From NCBI GenBank assembly GCA_019096195.1, contig JAGTXK010000108.1, forward strand, positions 154,226 to 218,225: a stretch of 64,000 bases of DNA, read 5' to 3'. A program made the position numbers and the translations under genes. The notes beneath the pieces were generated by a model. That model was not told the DNA's origin. It did no database searches and was given only the letters and a program-made list of their open reading frames with translations. Source of the stretch: Boletus sp. NGJ. Lineage: Eukaryota; Basidiomycota; Agaricomycetes; Boletales; Boletaceae. Below, piece by piece: positions 11,812-22,789 of the stretch; the first letter of the stretch is position 1, and each line of letters begins with the position of its first letter.

Positions 11812-13040
11812 TTAGATGCGATGTATGTAGATACTACACTATCTAGTACTAAGGCTGCGAACGTCCTAGCCCTGAGGTGACTATCGGGCAATGGCCCAGT
11901 AATACCTGGTCCGGATGAAGTGCGGAGAGTTGCGAAACCAACGGTAAGATGGCCAACGTCACAAGTAGCTCAGAACCGAAATCTACGCTCATCGACGGCG
12001 AACATGCAAATCTGCTGCGATAACCTCGGGTGAGAAAGCCCTCCATACACTCGGGGAAGAGTTGTAGGAATTAAATTAAAAATCGCCCAGAATACGTATA
12101 CCGGAGTGAGTCTGTATTCGACAGATGTGACCATGACCACACACGCTGTACCGAAGACGATCGCTTGCTAAACAACTCTGAAACCACGTGGAGAAGGCCT
12201 ACGTCGCGTTGACAACCCCATAAATATAAGTTGTGCGAGGAGCGGAGGCTCATATTTTTGGGACAAGAACTGTCGGCAACCAGGTGTTGAAAGAGAGGCC
12301 CGGACCTTTCTAAAGCATTAAGCCGGTGGGACAACCGATGAGTATCTGGAAGGGAGGCTAGGTGAAACCGTTAGTTCCCCCAGGACAGCGGCAAATGCAA
12401 GATGAAGTAGGAGACAACGGAAATTGGGTGTAGGAAGCGTCTTGAACTCTTCAATGGACATCTTGATGAGGTGCAGGAGGTTTTAACCACTTGCAGAATG
12501 TAGAATGAATTTTAAATGCCATATTTTCTGCCTTTGCGCAGAATAACGTGAGTTGAACAAATGCGGATTGTAAACTTGTGTGATGAATAGAGTCTTGTAG
12601 CGTCGACGGCTTGCCTCATAAAGTCCAAACTTGCCATTGTCATCCGAGGGGATTGCCAGTCGTCAACGAAGTTGTGTATGAGCGCAACCGCTCGAGTTCC
12701 GGAGAGAGACGTAGGAAGTACGAAAACGTCCAATCTGCGCACATAAGTCTGTCGATGTGAGTGGATGCACAGACGTACATTCAACTTCGACGGAGTATGA
12801 CCGCGCCCTTTATGTGAACATGTCGAATTTCGTGCGGGGTATGTCACGCGAGTTGGTTTAATGTGAACTGCACACTCGTCGTGAACCGAGTTCTGCAGCC
12901 AAGATATGACGAGTACTCCCAGCCCCCCGGATAGGACTACGCGTGGCAAGTAAGCCAAGTTTCGCCGACATTGACTGGTTGGCACAAAGATCTAACTGGG
13001 ATCCGAAGGAGAATGAGCGCCAAAACACGAGGCACAGCAT
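11812..13040. other. Intergenic, WD40 unit flank; no gene recognised
   Basis: The 3' half (about 12540-13040) matches the upstream flanks of the other WD40 copies, for example GTGAACCGAGTTCTGCAGCC and GACTACGCGTGGCAAG. The 5' half shows no similarity that I could recognise. The open frames here do not keep their frame between copies, so I treat them as chance. Confidence 0.5.
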
Positions 13041-13061
13041 GAGCAGACCATATTGAGAATA
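13041..13061 (+). promoter_or_regulatory. Conserved promoter box of WD40 copy 2
   Basis: GAGCAGACCATATTGAGAATA lies 107 bp upstream of the ATG. The same box, at nearly the same distance, precedes copies 3, 5 and 8 and, inverted, copies 6 and 7. Its conservation within a more diverged flank suggests a shared control site, but the binding factor is unknown. Confidence 0.5.
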
Positions 13062-13167
13062 CAAAAACGTGTTTATGAAGCAAACGTTGCGCACCACGGG
13101 TTACGAGTAAACCGAAACACTCGTTTTTTCATTCTTCGAGCCCCACGACTGTGTACCATTAGTGAAG

Positions 13168-15368
13168 ATGTCGACGAATACCGGTGCGTAGCAGCTCCGA
13201 GGAGTGACTGAGCAATACTGACTATTCAGTAAGCCCAAACGATACTACTTGACACTGGCCGCCCTGGATGGGTAGACGCAGTCGCTTTCCAGCCTGACGG
13301 AAAGCATCTTTTGAGCGGGAATCGTGACGGGATTCAACGGTGGCGACTAGCAGACGGTCAAGAAGTTGGAAAGCAAACGGGAATGGATTTGAACGCCATT
13401 TCGGTATCGAGTGATCACAAGTGGATCGTGTGTGGGACTTACCGGCATGGGGCAAGCGTGTGGGACGAAAAGATGCATAAAAAGGTCATCAGTGTGGAGG
13501 GCGCCAACAAGGCATTTGCGGTCGATGTCTCCCCAGATTCGACGAGGTTTGCTACCGGGACTGACAACGATGCGAGCATTTGGAGCCTCACGACCGGGGA
13601 GCGGCTCCTCGGTCCCCTCCAACACGACGGAGAAGTCAATGGAATTCGATTCTCCCCAACTGGCGAGCATCTCGCCACTGCCTGCCACGCGAATTTGATC
13701 TTGATTTTCGACAGCTACACTGGTGACAAGCTCGCCACCATCAACGCCGACATACCTAAATGGGTCGCGGCCACTCCACTTGCATGGTCAACCGATGCTC
13801 AGCAGATTTTCTCCGCATGCTACGACAACAAAATCAGGTCTTTCAGCATCTCTACTGGGTCGCAGCTTGCCGAATCACATATTCTCCATGACGGCAACAA
13901 CAATGTTCCCTCTGCTGCCCTAGCTACCAACAGCAAATTCATTGCTACCTTTGCAGACCATTCCATCTCATTACTGGACCCATCGACACTGACTCCGATT
14001 GACCCTATTATCGAGGACAGCGAACGGATATCGTCAATCGCCATCTCACTGGACAGTAGCCGTCTCGCGACTGGGCGAGCCGACGGGAAAATCGTCATTC
14101 GTGATATCAGCAAGATTCTCCTGGACTCGTATGGTCCATTCCATGTTGTAAGTATCTCTGTCATCATAATCTCAGCATGTAAAACAATCACCATTCCATC
14201 TTGATAAATTACATAGGTACCTGCTGATGAGGAAGTACGACAAGACAAACGATCTCCAACATCGGGTGGCCACGACGGCCAACCACCTGATCCCACCATG
14301 GTAGAATTTTATCATTCTGCTGCCAGACGTGGTGCACTGACGCCATCGTGTACGCGCAACAGGAAGATCCCGAGAGACACAGCGGAGACAACAATGATCT
14401 CCTCGAGGTATCTGTTCATTTGTTTACTCGTTGAATCGAGTTCTCACGATAGCATAGCTCGAGGCGCGGCCGAGCACGCCCGCTGAATTCGACTTTGACG
14501 AAGTGGGTGTTCACTTCATTCTCCTCTCGCTTTCATGTTGATGCTGCTGCAGTCATTATCCCTGGCATCGTCTGCCCGGGAGGACGAGATACCGCCAGTT
14601 GGCTCATTTCATGTGATACCACAACCGTCGAATATCCCACCAGTGCCCTCCATTCCAGAGGCACGTGCGCAGGAAGATCTCGACACTGTCGTATCACCCC
14701 GCAGCCCTTCAATATTCAAAAGGTGGCTACAGAGAATGAGTAACAAGGACTCTGCCTCACATAAGCCCGATCAACCTTCCGCAAAGTCGCGCCAGCCCGC
14801 TGATTGTCGATCTCCTTCCCCATCGAGAGCCGATGCCACGAATGAAGGACCTTCGTGGATGGCTGCAGGTAAACGCAAGCGAGTGAGTGCTCTTCTTTGA
14901 TAGACGGTTGTATGTGATGTGTCTAACATATCTTAGCGAGCGGTCGCAAAAACCGTCAGAAGGCCACAGGTTCATTGTTCTTCGGATTTGGTATGCAGGG
15001 ACTCATCGCACATTACAGGATAAATCGTCTGCCAAGGCTGCTGTTCCAAAGCCTCCGAACAAGGACGCGTCGCGCAGTGGACAAGGTTCTACGGGCACGA
15101 ACGAAGCCGGCTCAGTGCGTTTTTTTTTTTGGCAATGGTAGAACTTGTCACGACAGCTCACGTCCCGTCAGCCGCAACAAGAGAATAATTCATCTCAACC
15201 CGAGGCCGGGAGGGTCCACCTAACGGTACGCGTTACCTTGCATTCATCTACATTGTTAGACTTACGGTCAATCAGCATCAGCAAGGATCAGGCGATGCTA
15301 CCCTTTCGGTCAGGTTTCCCGCATGGATGTTTTGTATTCGCTCCAGCGTGCAAGATGGGACACATTAA
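13168..15368 (+). CDS. WD40 propeller protein, copy 2 (569 aa, 10 exons)
   Basis: Exons: 13168-13183, 13234-14147, 14217-14300, 14363-14407, 14458-14502, 14553-14882, 14937-14969, 15019-15114, 15172-15225, 15276-15368. All ten join in frame. Exon 1 encodes only MSTNT plus one base. The propeller begins WVDAVAFQPDGKHLL and includes the degenerate WD ends GASVWDEK, ASIWSLTTG and IVIRDISK. The linker has an acidic patch (FDFDE) before a Ser/Pro-rich stretch. The basic cluster GKRKRRAVAKTVRRPQ and the terminal FPAWMFCIRSS match the other copies. It follows copy 1 by 1.36 kb on the same strand and carries its own promoter box, so it is a separately transcribed tandem paralogue. Confidence 0.78.
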
Positions 15369-16266
15369 TCCTGTGATATAATGCAATACATAAATCCTGG
15401 ACAGACATTCGAATTCACGTATCGAATTGAACTGCACTTGGTTGCTGTCTTCGGACATTCCGGATTACCGACACGATTACCGACACCACTGCCCTTCGGA
15501 AAAAGCAAGCCCGCACCGCAGTCTACAACAGCACCGGTAAAAATAAGCTCGTACTGGTTCCAGGAGAGATATGCCACACGCGTATTGTCAACCTTTCTGC
15601 AATGGATCGTAACCTGAGATTGTTTGACTGTTGCCTTGTCTGTTTTGTTTACTCTTGATAATATGATATCAACCTCCCAGCGTACATATCAAACATGCTT
15701 GACCTTGAACTACTGGTATAAGATGTGATTGGGATGATGTGTTATTCGTGTACTTTGTTATCCGATCTCGACTAGTGATATCGCCTAGGAACAAAGTAAA
15801 CACTGTCATAAGCAAATAACACATCCACGAATCGAGACGAGAGGAATTTTGTTCCCAGGACGAACGAGGACGACTGGACAGTGTATTCGGACTTCTAAAT
15901 GGGAGAAGTATTCCGGTCAGATCGTCAAACTCAGACAAGTCTCGAACGGGAAGATACCGAAACGTACGTTGTATTGATAGCCTCTAGGACGTATCTATAA
16001 CTGTAAATGGAACGGACATTGGTCAATACTTCACCATCTCTCTTCGAAAAAAACCCGACGGATCGTATCAAACAGACAGGACTTGAGGAATATAGACTGC
16101 AACTGTCTTCAAAGAGGTTTTTTTTTCACGTCGTAGGTGGGCGTGAACGAATTGTGGAATTGGATGTTGAATAGGTCAAGGTGAGGGCTGCGGTCTGTGT
16201 TGTTCGACGTCAGGCGAATGTGGTTTAACTGCTGTTTGTCACACTACCGGGGGAATCGAGGGTTAG
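15369..16266. other. Intergenic with one orphan open reading frame
   Basis: Most of this stretch shows no recognisable gene. From 15431 to 15658 (+) one frame stays open for 76 codons and reads like protein, with LRKKQARTAVYNSTGKNK followed by LVLVPGEICHTRIVNLS. It has no ATG at its start and a stop directly before it. I do not recognise a family. It may be a decayed exon captured in a duplication. Confidence 0.3.
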
Positions 16267-16419
16267 TGTGGAGACGAGGACGCGTACGAGGGCGAACAGG
16301 CTAGCCAGAGGCAAGATGAGGACGATCTGATTAGCGAGGACCCAGACGTTGCCGAAGTTGTGTCATACTTTAGCTTGGCAGACATGTTGAAACGGAGAGA
16401 GAGGATGGTGCACAAGTAA
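16267..16419 (+). pseudogene. Orphan 3' exon of an unrecognised gene
   Basis: An acceptor-like GGGTTAG at 16260-16266 is followed by 50 sense codons and a TAA. The reading is rich in Asp, Glu and Gln, then helical: QRQDEDDLISEDPDVAEVVS, then YFSLADMLKRRERMVHK. The composition is that of coding sequence. No upstream exon could be joined to it. The end resembles, from memory only, the C-termini of some transposon-derived fungal proteins, and I do not assign it. It is most likely a gene remnant between WD40 copies 2 and 3. Confidence 0.3.
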
Positions 16420-17600
16420 GCATGCGAGGCGGGGACGAGGAATCTAGAAGGCGGGTATTGAAGACCTCTTCGCTTATATGCAGAACATGCGCCTTCATAT
16501 TGCCTCTGCTCGATCATACAAACCGATATCAATGATATGTCGGCGACCGCACGCCGTTTTCAGCATTCACCGTGCTGGACTTTTCCCTGGCTTTCTTATC
16601 GGCTGCCCCAACGATGCCGATGGAGGCGCAACACGCGTCCAAGCGAGGTCTTGAGCAACCGCCATACGCGCTCGCGGCGCTATTAGGGACGCCATTCGCT
16701 ACATAGGTCGATCGAAGAGGACGAAGGCCTGGACGAGTCTCCGTAGATAATCTGTGTGCCCCAGCCTCATCTCTTCCAAATTCACGCTGCGAACTACTGA
16801 TGCCACCTAAGTTAGACCGGGGCAATGGCGCTCGGAAAGGTCGCAGATCTTGTTGCTCATTTGTGGCGGCATCAGCATCCTCATGTTGGGCGTGCATTCA
16901 TGCCTATCGGCACCATGCCACCCATATACATACCAGTATATATGCTCCGGGGAAGCGTACTGGCACATGGCGCGTACATGTCAAGCGACCGTTGTACGTC
17001 CGTCGAAGTAGTACTACGACAGTTAGTAAACAGGATCTTCATCGGAGTATCGAAATACGACACTTTAATCATGCATCGAATGGCAATAGAGCACATTAGA
17101 AAATGTGGTGCGCTCGATCACACTGACGTGCGTGCCGCGTTTGTAGGATCCGCATGTAACACTTCAAAACAGCAATTGAGAGAAAATTCTGGCAGTTCTG
17201 TAGCTGTCATACCATTGTCTGTCAACGAAGTTGTGTGTGAGCGCAACTGCTCGAGCTCCAGAGAGACACGTAGAAAGCACGAGGATGGCCAATCTGTGCA
17301 CATACAGAGTGTCAATGTGACGTGGTATGGATGGGTACACAGACGTACATTCAACTTCGACTGGAGCATGACGGAACGTGTCGGATTTTGTGCGGGGTTT
17401 ACTGCGAATTGTACACTCGTCGTGAACCGAGTCCTGCAGCCGAGACATGGTGAGCACTCGTAGGCCAGAGGATAGGACTACGCGTGGCAAGGAAGCCAAG
17501 TTTCGCCCACGTTGACTGATTGTCTGGTTGTCGCAACGGGGTCATCTAAGGATCCGAGTGAGATTAAGCGCCGAAGACTCACGCTGAGGCACAGCCCATC
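16420..17600. other. Intergenic: dispersed repeat, then WD40 upstream flank
   Basis: About 16540-16830 is similar to 54790-55050 on the same strand (landmarks TCGGCTGCCCC, ACGATG, TACGCGCTCG). From about 17040 onward the sequence is the shared upstream flank of the WD40 copies, with the GTCGTGAACCGAGTCCTGCAG landmark near 17420. Overlapping open frames on both strands do not hold between copies. Confidence 0.45.
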
Positions 17601-17620
17601 AACAGACCATATTGAGAATA
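17601..17620 (+). promoter_or_regulatory. Conserved promoter box of WD40 copy 3
   Basis: AACAGACCATATTGAGAATA ends 98 bp before the copy 3 ATG, in line with copies 2, 5 and 8. Confidence 0.5.
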
Positions 17621-17717
17621 CGAAAACGTGTTTACGAAGGGACGTTGCGCACCACCAGTAAACCGAAATACTCTTTTTTCACTCTTCGAACCCCACGACT
17701 GTGTACCATTAGTGAAG

Positions 17718-19935
17718 ATGTCGACGAATACCGGTGCGTAGCAGCTCCGACGAATGATTGAGTAATACTGACCATTCAGTAAGACCAAACGATACTAGTC
17801 GACACCAGTCGCTCTGATACGGTGTGGGCAGTCGCGTTCCACCCCGACGGAAGGCATCTTTTATGCGGGACTAGCGATGGGATTCGACGATTGCGACTTG
17901 CAGATGGTCAACAGGTCGGAAAGCAAACGGGAATGACGGTGAACGCAATCTCTGTCTCGAGGAATCACCAATGGATAGCCTGTGGGACTCATCGGAAGGG
18001 GGCAAGTGTGTGGGACGGAGAGATACAGGAAAAGGTCATCGAGGTAGAGGGCACAGCTGCGGTGGACACTGTCGACGTTTCCCCAGATTCGACGACGTTC
18101 GCCACTGGGACTCGCGCTGGGGAAGCGAGTATCTGGAGTATTACGAGTGGGGAGCGGCTTCTGGGCCCGCTGAAACATGACGATGATGTCGATGGAATCC
18201 GATTCTCCCCCAGTGGCGACCGTATTGCCACTGCCTGCGACACGAGGATCCACATCTTCGACAGTTACACCGGTGATGAACTTGTCACCATCAAGATTAA
18301 CCTACATACATGGGCCGCGATGACTCCGCTTGCGTGGTCAAGCAACGGTCAGCAGATTTTTGCTGTATCCCGCGAAAACAAAATCAAGGCGTTTCATGCC
18401 TCCAGCGGGACACAACTGGCTGAATCGCAAATTCTCCACCATGTCAACAACGATGCCTCCTCTATTGCCCTAGCTGCGAATGGCAAATTCATTGCAGCCA
18501 TTGCAGCCGATTCCATCCTGTTCCTGGATACATCAACACTCACTCAGATTGGTCCTGTTCTCGAGGATGGTAATTGGATACAGTCAATCGGCATCTCACT
18601 GGACAGTAGCCGTCTTGCGGCTGGACGGTACAATGGGAAAATCATCATTCGTGATCTCGGTAAGATTCTCCCAGACCTGTATGGACCATTCAATGTAAGT
18701 ACTTTGGCCTTTATACTGCTTGCTTGTCAAATAAGCCCTGTTCCATCCCCCATGCTGACGAAATACATAGATATCTACTCGCGACGAAATTCAACAAGAT
18801 GAAAAACCTCCGACATCAGGTGACCACGCAGTAAGATTTCGTGATTCGATCACCAAAATGGTCGCGCTGACTCCGTCATTGTGTACGTACAACAGGAAGT
18901 GCCTGGGGAATCCAGTCGAGTTGAGTCCAAGGGACATGGCGAAGGTGACAATGGCGATCTCCTCGAGGTATCAGTTTACTTATTCTCTCCTCGAAACAAG
19001 TTCTCATAATAGCATAGGTGGAGGTGTCGCCGCGCATGCCTGCTCAATTCGACTACGACGAGGTGGGTGATCACTTTAGTCTCCTCCTAATTCCGTGTTG
19101 ATATTGCTATAGTCACTGTCCCCGGAGTCGTCTGAATCTGCTGATACCCAGGAGGATGAGATATTACCAGTTGGCTCTCACCCCATATCACAACCATCGG
19201 GTTTCCCACCAGTGACTTCTCCTCCAGAGGCACATGGAGAGCAAAATGTCGACACTGTCGAGTCACCTCGGAGTCGCTCCATATTTAGAAAGTGGCTACA
19301 AAGGAAGGGGAATAGGGGCCCCGTTTCACCGAAGCCTGGTCGCAGAAAGTCGCGCGAGCCTGCCAATCCCCGATCACCTTCCCACCCACCAGCAAGAGTC
19401 GATGCTACTCAAGGACCTTCGTGGATGGCGGCAGGTAAACGTAAGCGAGTGAGTGCTCTTCCTTGATAGACGATTGGATGTGGTGTGTTTTAACATATCT
19501 TAGCGAGCGGTTGCAAAAACCGTCAGAAGGCCACAGGTTCGTTATTCTTCGGATTTGGTATGCAGGGACTCATCACACGTTACAGGATAAATCATCTGCC
19601 AAGGCTGCTGTTTCAAAGCATCCGAGCAAGGACGCCTCGCGCAGTGGCAAAGGTGCTGGGAGCGCAAACGAAGCCGGCCCAGTGCGTTTTCCTTTGGCGA
19701 TGGTAGAACCCGTCACGACAAGCCTCTCATGTTCCGTTAGGTGCAAGAAGTGACCGATTCATCTCAACCCTCTCCTGGGAGGGTCCATCTAACGGTACGC
19801 GTTACCCTCCTTTCACCTACATTTAGACTCACGGTCAATTAGCATCAGCAAGGGTCAGGCGATGCTACCCTTTCGGTCAGGTTTCCCGCATGGATTTTTT
19901 GTATTCGCTCAAGTGCACAAGATGGGACACATTGA
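17718..19935 (+). CDS. WD40 propeller protein, copy 3 (571 aa, 10 exons)
   Basis: Exons: 17718-17733, 17784-18694, 18771-18830, 18896-18967, 19018-19062, 19113-19448, 19504-19536, 19586-19681, 19741-19794, 19843-19935. Seven propeller segments can be read, from VWAVAFHPDGRHLL through GASVWDGEIQ, ASIWSITSGERLL, IHIFDSYTGDE, IKAFHASSGTQ and ILFLDTSTLTQ to IIIRDLGKI. Exon 3 is 8 codons shorter than in copies 1 and 2. About 200 bp of the propeller (18060-18260) and about 500 bp of the tail (19230-19750) are almost identical to copy 5, far more than the rest. The tail has FRKWLQRKGNRGPVSPKPGR, the basic cluster and a C-terminal FPAWIFCIRSS. It appears intact. Confidence 0.78.
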
Positions 19936-20235
19936 TCTAGGTGATACGTGTAGATTTCGTGACTATTTGGATATTCGACCATGCAGTTCTTTGACATCGT
20001 GTCACCTCGTAACGTTAGTATTGCATATCTCGACAAACCACGCTCCTCTGTGACAGTTCCTCGCAAATAGAGAATCAACCTATTTTTGTTATGACAGTGG
20101 CGAAATCATTACAGTCAAACACTACAATTTCGAGTGATGTACGTGAATTCAGGGAATCGAAAACCTTGTTTCCCGAAAGGAAAGAAAGAGAGAGAAAAGA
20201 AAAAATCCAATGCGAAACATGTGCAGGGGAATCAT

Positions 20236-22407
20236 TCAGTCAACCCTCCTTCTGAACATGACCTTTGCACTCGGGTCAGGCAGCAGGAACGTCACAAGAG
20301 GCAGCGTTTGCGGACGTGTCGCGTTGTCCGCAAACCTGACATCATACGTCACCACGATATGGGCCAACATGGATACCAGCTCGTTCGCAGCAAAGAAACG
20401 CCCCGGGCTAACAGCTAGTCAACAATTCCGCACGGTCGTTGGCAAGAGGGAGGTAGAAAGACCATACCATGCATGTCGACCATGCCCAAAGGGCAAGTAC
20501 TCGGCCGTCGTCGACGCGAATTGATACTTGACACCTTCGCCGTCCTCTTCATGTAAGTCGGCAAATCGGAAAGGCTCGAATGCGTGGGCGTTTTCGTAGA
20601 ACGCTTCATCGTAGTGTATAGATCGAGCAGCTACAACGATCATGGTACCCTTTGGTACAAACGTGCCGTCCGAGAACGTAAACCCCTTCAGCGCTTTACG
20701 CATCAGACTCGCTAGTGTGTTGAATAGTAATCAGAGTGGTTGATGCATCGAAAGATACACTCACTGCTGTTAATGCCCTCGAGACGATGGCACTCCTTGA
20801 TGAAGCTGTCTACTTTTCGCATCTTGCCAAGTGCAGCCTTCGACCATCCCTCTTTCTTAATGACCGCTTCAACCTCCTCACGAAGAGGTTGAATATATTG
20901 AGGATTCGCTGCGAGGTAGAAGAGTACATGAGTGAAGCTCTGTCACGTGGCGTCAGTCAGGCGAGTCGAGACTGCAACAGGAATCCAAAGCGTACGTTGG
21001 AACTTGTCTTGGCACATAAAATGAAAGATCTCAGCGTCGTATATGTGCGGGAAGACGATATGGGGATTTACATGGATAGACGCAAAATTCACGCCCAACA
21101 TACGACTCGTCAAGGACTTTACTGTCAACTCTGGACCCTCTGCCTTGTCCATCAACCATGATAGAAAGTCATTCTATCAAGAAACTGATAGTGAGTGCCG
21201 ATAGTATCGTCTGCGAGAAAGATTGACTAACAGGCTTGTCGGCCCATTCATTCCCGTACTTGTTGAGCAATCTCTGTCGCTCCTCGATTATTGGACCAAG
21301 AAGCTTCCTTCCACACTGGTTGCTCTGATTAATGTTCGTAAAGAACAAGGTAGCCATTCTGTCACTACGTTGAGCGCTATGCCTCGGATAGACGACTAAA
21401 AGCAACTTACGGTTTCAGAAAGTCCGGGAATAGTCCAAGAATAGCAACTCCTTTGCCGATGTCTAGACTATACCGGATGTTGAGAGCTGTCCAGTCAGGG
21501 TCACGGCCTGGAGTAATTGAAGTCAGAAACCAAGAAAGGAAGACGATTGGAAGGCTCACACAATGGGAGTCCAACAAACACTCTGTTGCTCGTTCTGCAT
21601 ATTATCTTTTCTACGCTGCTGAGCATAGGCACACTCTTCCATTCTGGGTGTTCCAGACATTCATGAATAACACACACAAATGAGAGCGACATGCTCACCA
21701 TTGCCTCTGAGATCCAGCACGTCATCAAAGGCCACGGCGATCTCATCTCTGATATCTGGATACAATACTCCGATATTCCGAGTTAGTTGTGTTCCCACAA
21801 TCGTGAGATGGTAGGGGTTACGGTGAATGTCGGGTCCCATTGTGTACTCCATATGAAGTAGCTGTTGATGACATCAATATAAGTTAATCTCACTGGAAGA
21901 AAATAGTTACTCGCATCATTTGCGGCTTCCGCGAAAGAGAGTGTGTCATCGGGTGCTCTCCGTATTTCCTCCACATGTTTGCGGCAGCTGACAACGACTG
22001 TCCAGCGGTGGAGTTCTGCAACCTTGAATGGTACTGACTTGTGCTGGAACACTGTGAGTAAGCACGTGTGAAATGTATGAAGTACCAGACTTACCTTCTC
22101 GTACCCTTCTTGTAATACGTCCGGCGCATTGGTCAGATATGTTAATCCAGCCCACCATGAGCCGAGCCAGCTACTCGATCCGATTGTGGGTATACCATCA
22201 AGCTAGGGACGAATATGATTGAGGGGAGCAAGCGTTGTCATTGACTACACTCGCCTTGGAAGGGTGGGACAACTTTATGACCACGAGACTCACAGCAGCA
22301 ATGCTCGCGATAATAAAAGCGACACCTGACATGCTCGCTAGTAGCCTAGCAGTGGAGAACTTAATGAGAGAAGTTAGTTCCCCGAACTTATAGTCGTCAC
22401 CTTGCAT
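20236..22407 (-). CDS. Cytochrome P450 monooxygenase
   Basis: This is a membrane-anchored haem-thiolate monooxygenase, probably of the endoplasmic reticulum; the substrate is unknown. The N-terminus has a hydrophobic anchor (SGVAFIIASIAAVSLVVI) and then the hinge LDGIPTIGSSSWLGSWWAG. Internal landmarks are PFKVAELHRWTVVVS, YTMGPDIHRNPYHL, the K-helix ExxR in FIKECHRLEG (near 20785) and ARSIHYDEAFYENAHAFEPF. The haem loop reads FGHGRHA-C-PGRFFAANEL, with its Cys codon split by an intron (20467-20408: TG before, C after). The last exon ends at 20236. The first intron (22254-22203) seems to use a GC donor. The overall pattern recalls basidiomycete CYP512-like enzymes. The start may be the ATG at 22407 or the later Met before SGVAF, and some mid-gene intron edges are approximate. 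It lies convergent to WD40 copy 3. Confidence 0.82.
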
Positions 22408-22789
22408 AAATATGTAAGCCCATGCACTCAGACAGATATGGATGAAAAGAATCTGAAACTTGCCAGCAGCGTGATGTAAGAACAGGACATCAGCGTAGGG
22501 GCTCTGGAGGACCTAGCGGACCAAAACGACGGTCTGGACACATCAGGCTGTCACCCCGAGGCAGCATGTAGAGGACCAACCCCTCCTGTGCTGACAGAGG
22601 TACAAGGTAACGGGAAGTAGCGATATTTCAATTCGAGCGCAAGTAAACTTCAGTGCCTAGAGGAAGTCTCGTTTGGGGTGTTGGGGTGTCTAGATCTCGC
22701 TCCATTGTTTTTCCGAAGATTTACGTCGCATGTCGATCACCGATGATTCAGGTAGGCGAGGTTTGCGACGACCAATAGACGATAAGTAG

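Noticed and set aside
12512-12985. Minus-strand open frames in the upstream flanks of the WD40 copies (also near 17118-17499, 27818-28288, 56707-57042)
   Set aside because: The flanks are similar in DNA, but the frames shift between copies and there is no common start, so they look like non-coding promoter sequence.
15260-15381. A different last-exon frame for the WD40 genes (reading DLRSISISKDQ)
   Set aside because: It needs a different acceptor (GTTAG), which does not connect in phase; the acceptor ATCAG gives a 50-nt intron and a C-terminus shared by all copies.
16540-16897. 122-codon minus-strand frame
   Set aside because: It lies in a dispersed repeat (second copy near 54790-55050) where the frame is not kept.
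20419-20703. P450 thought to have lost its haem cysteine (HAWYG followed by a stop)
   Set aside because: A 60-nt intron at 20408-20467 restores a normal HACPGR loop.
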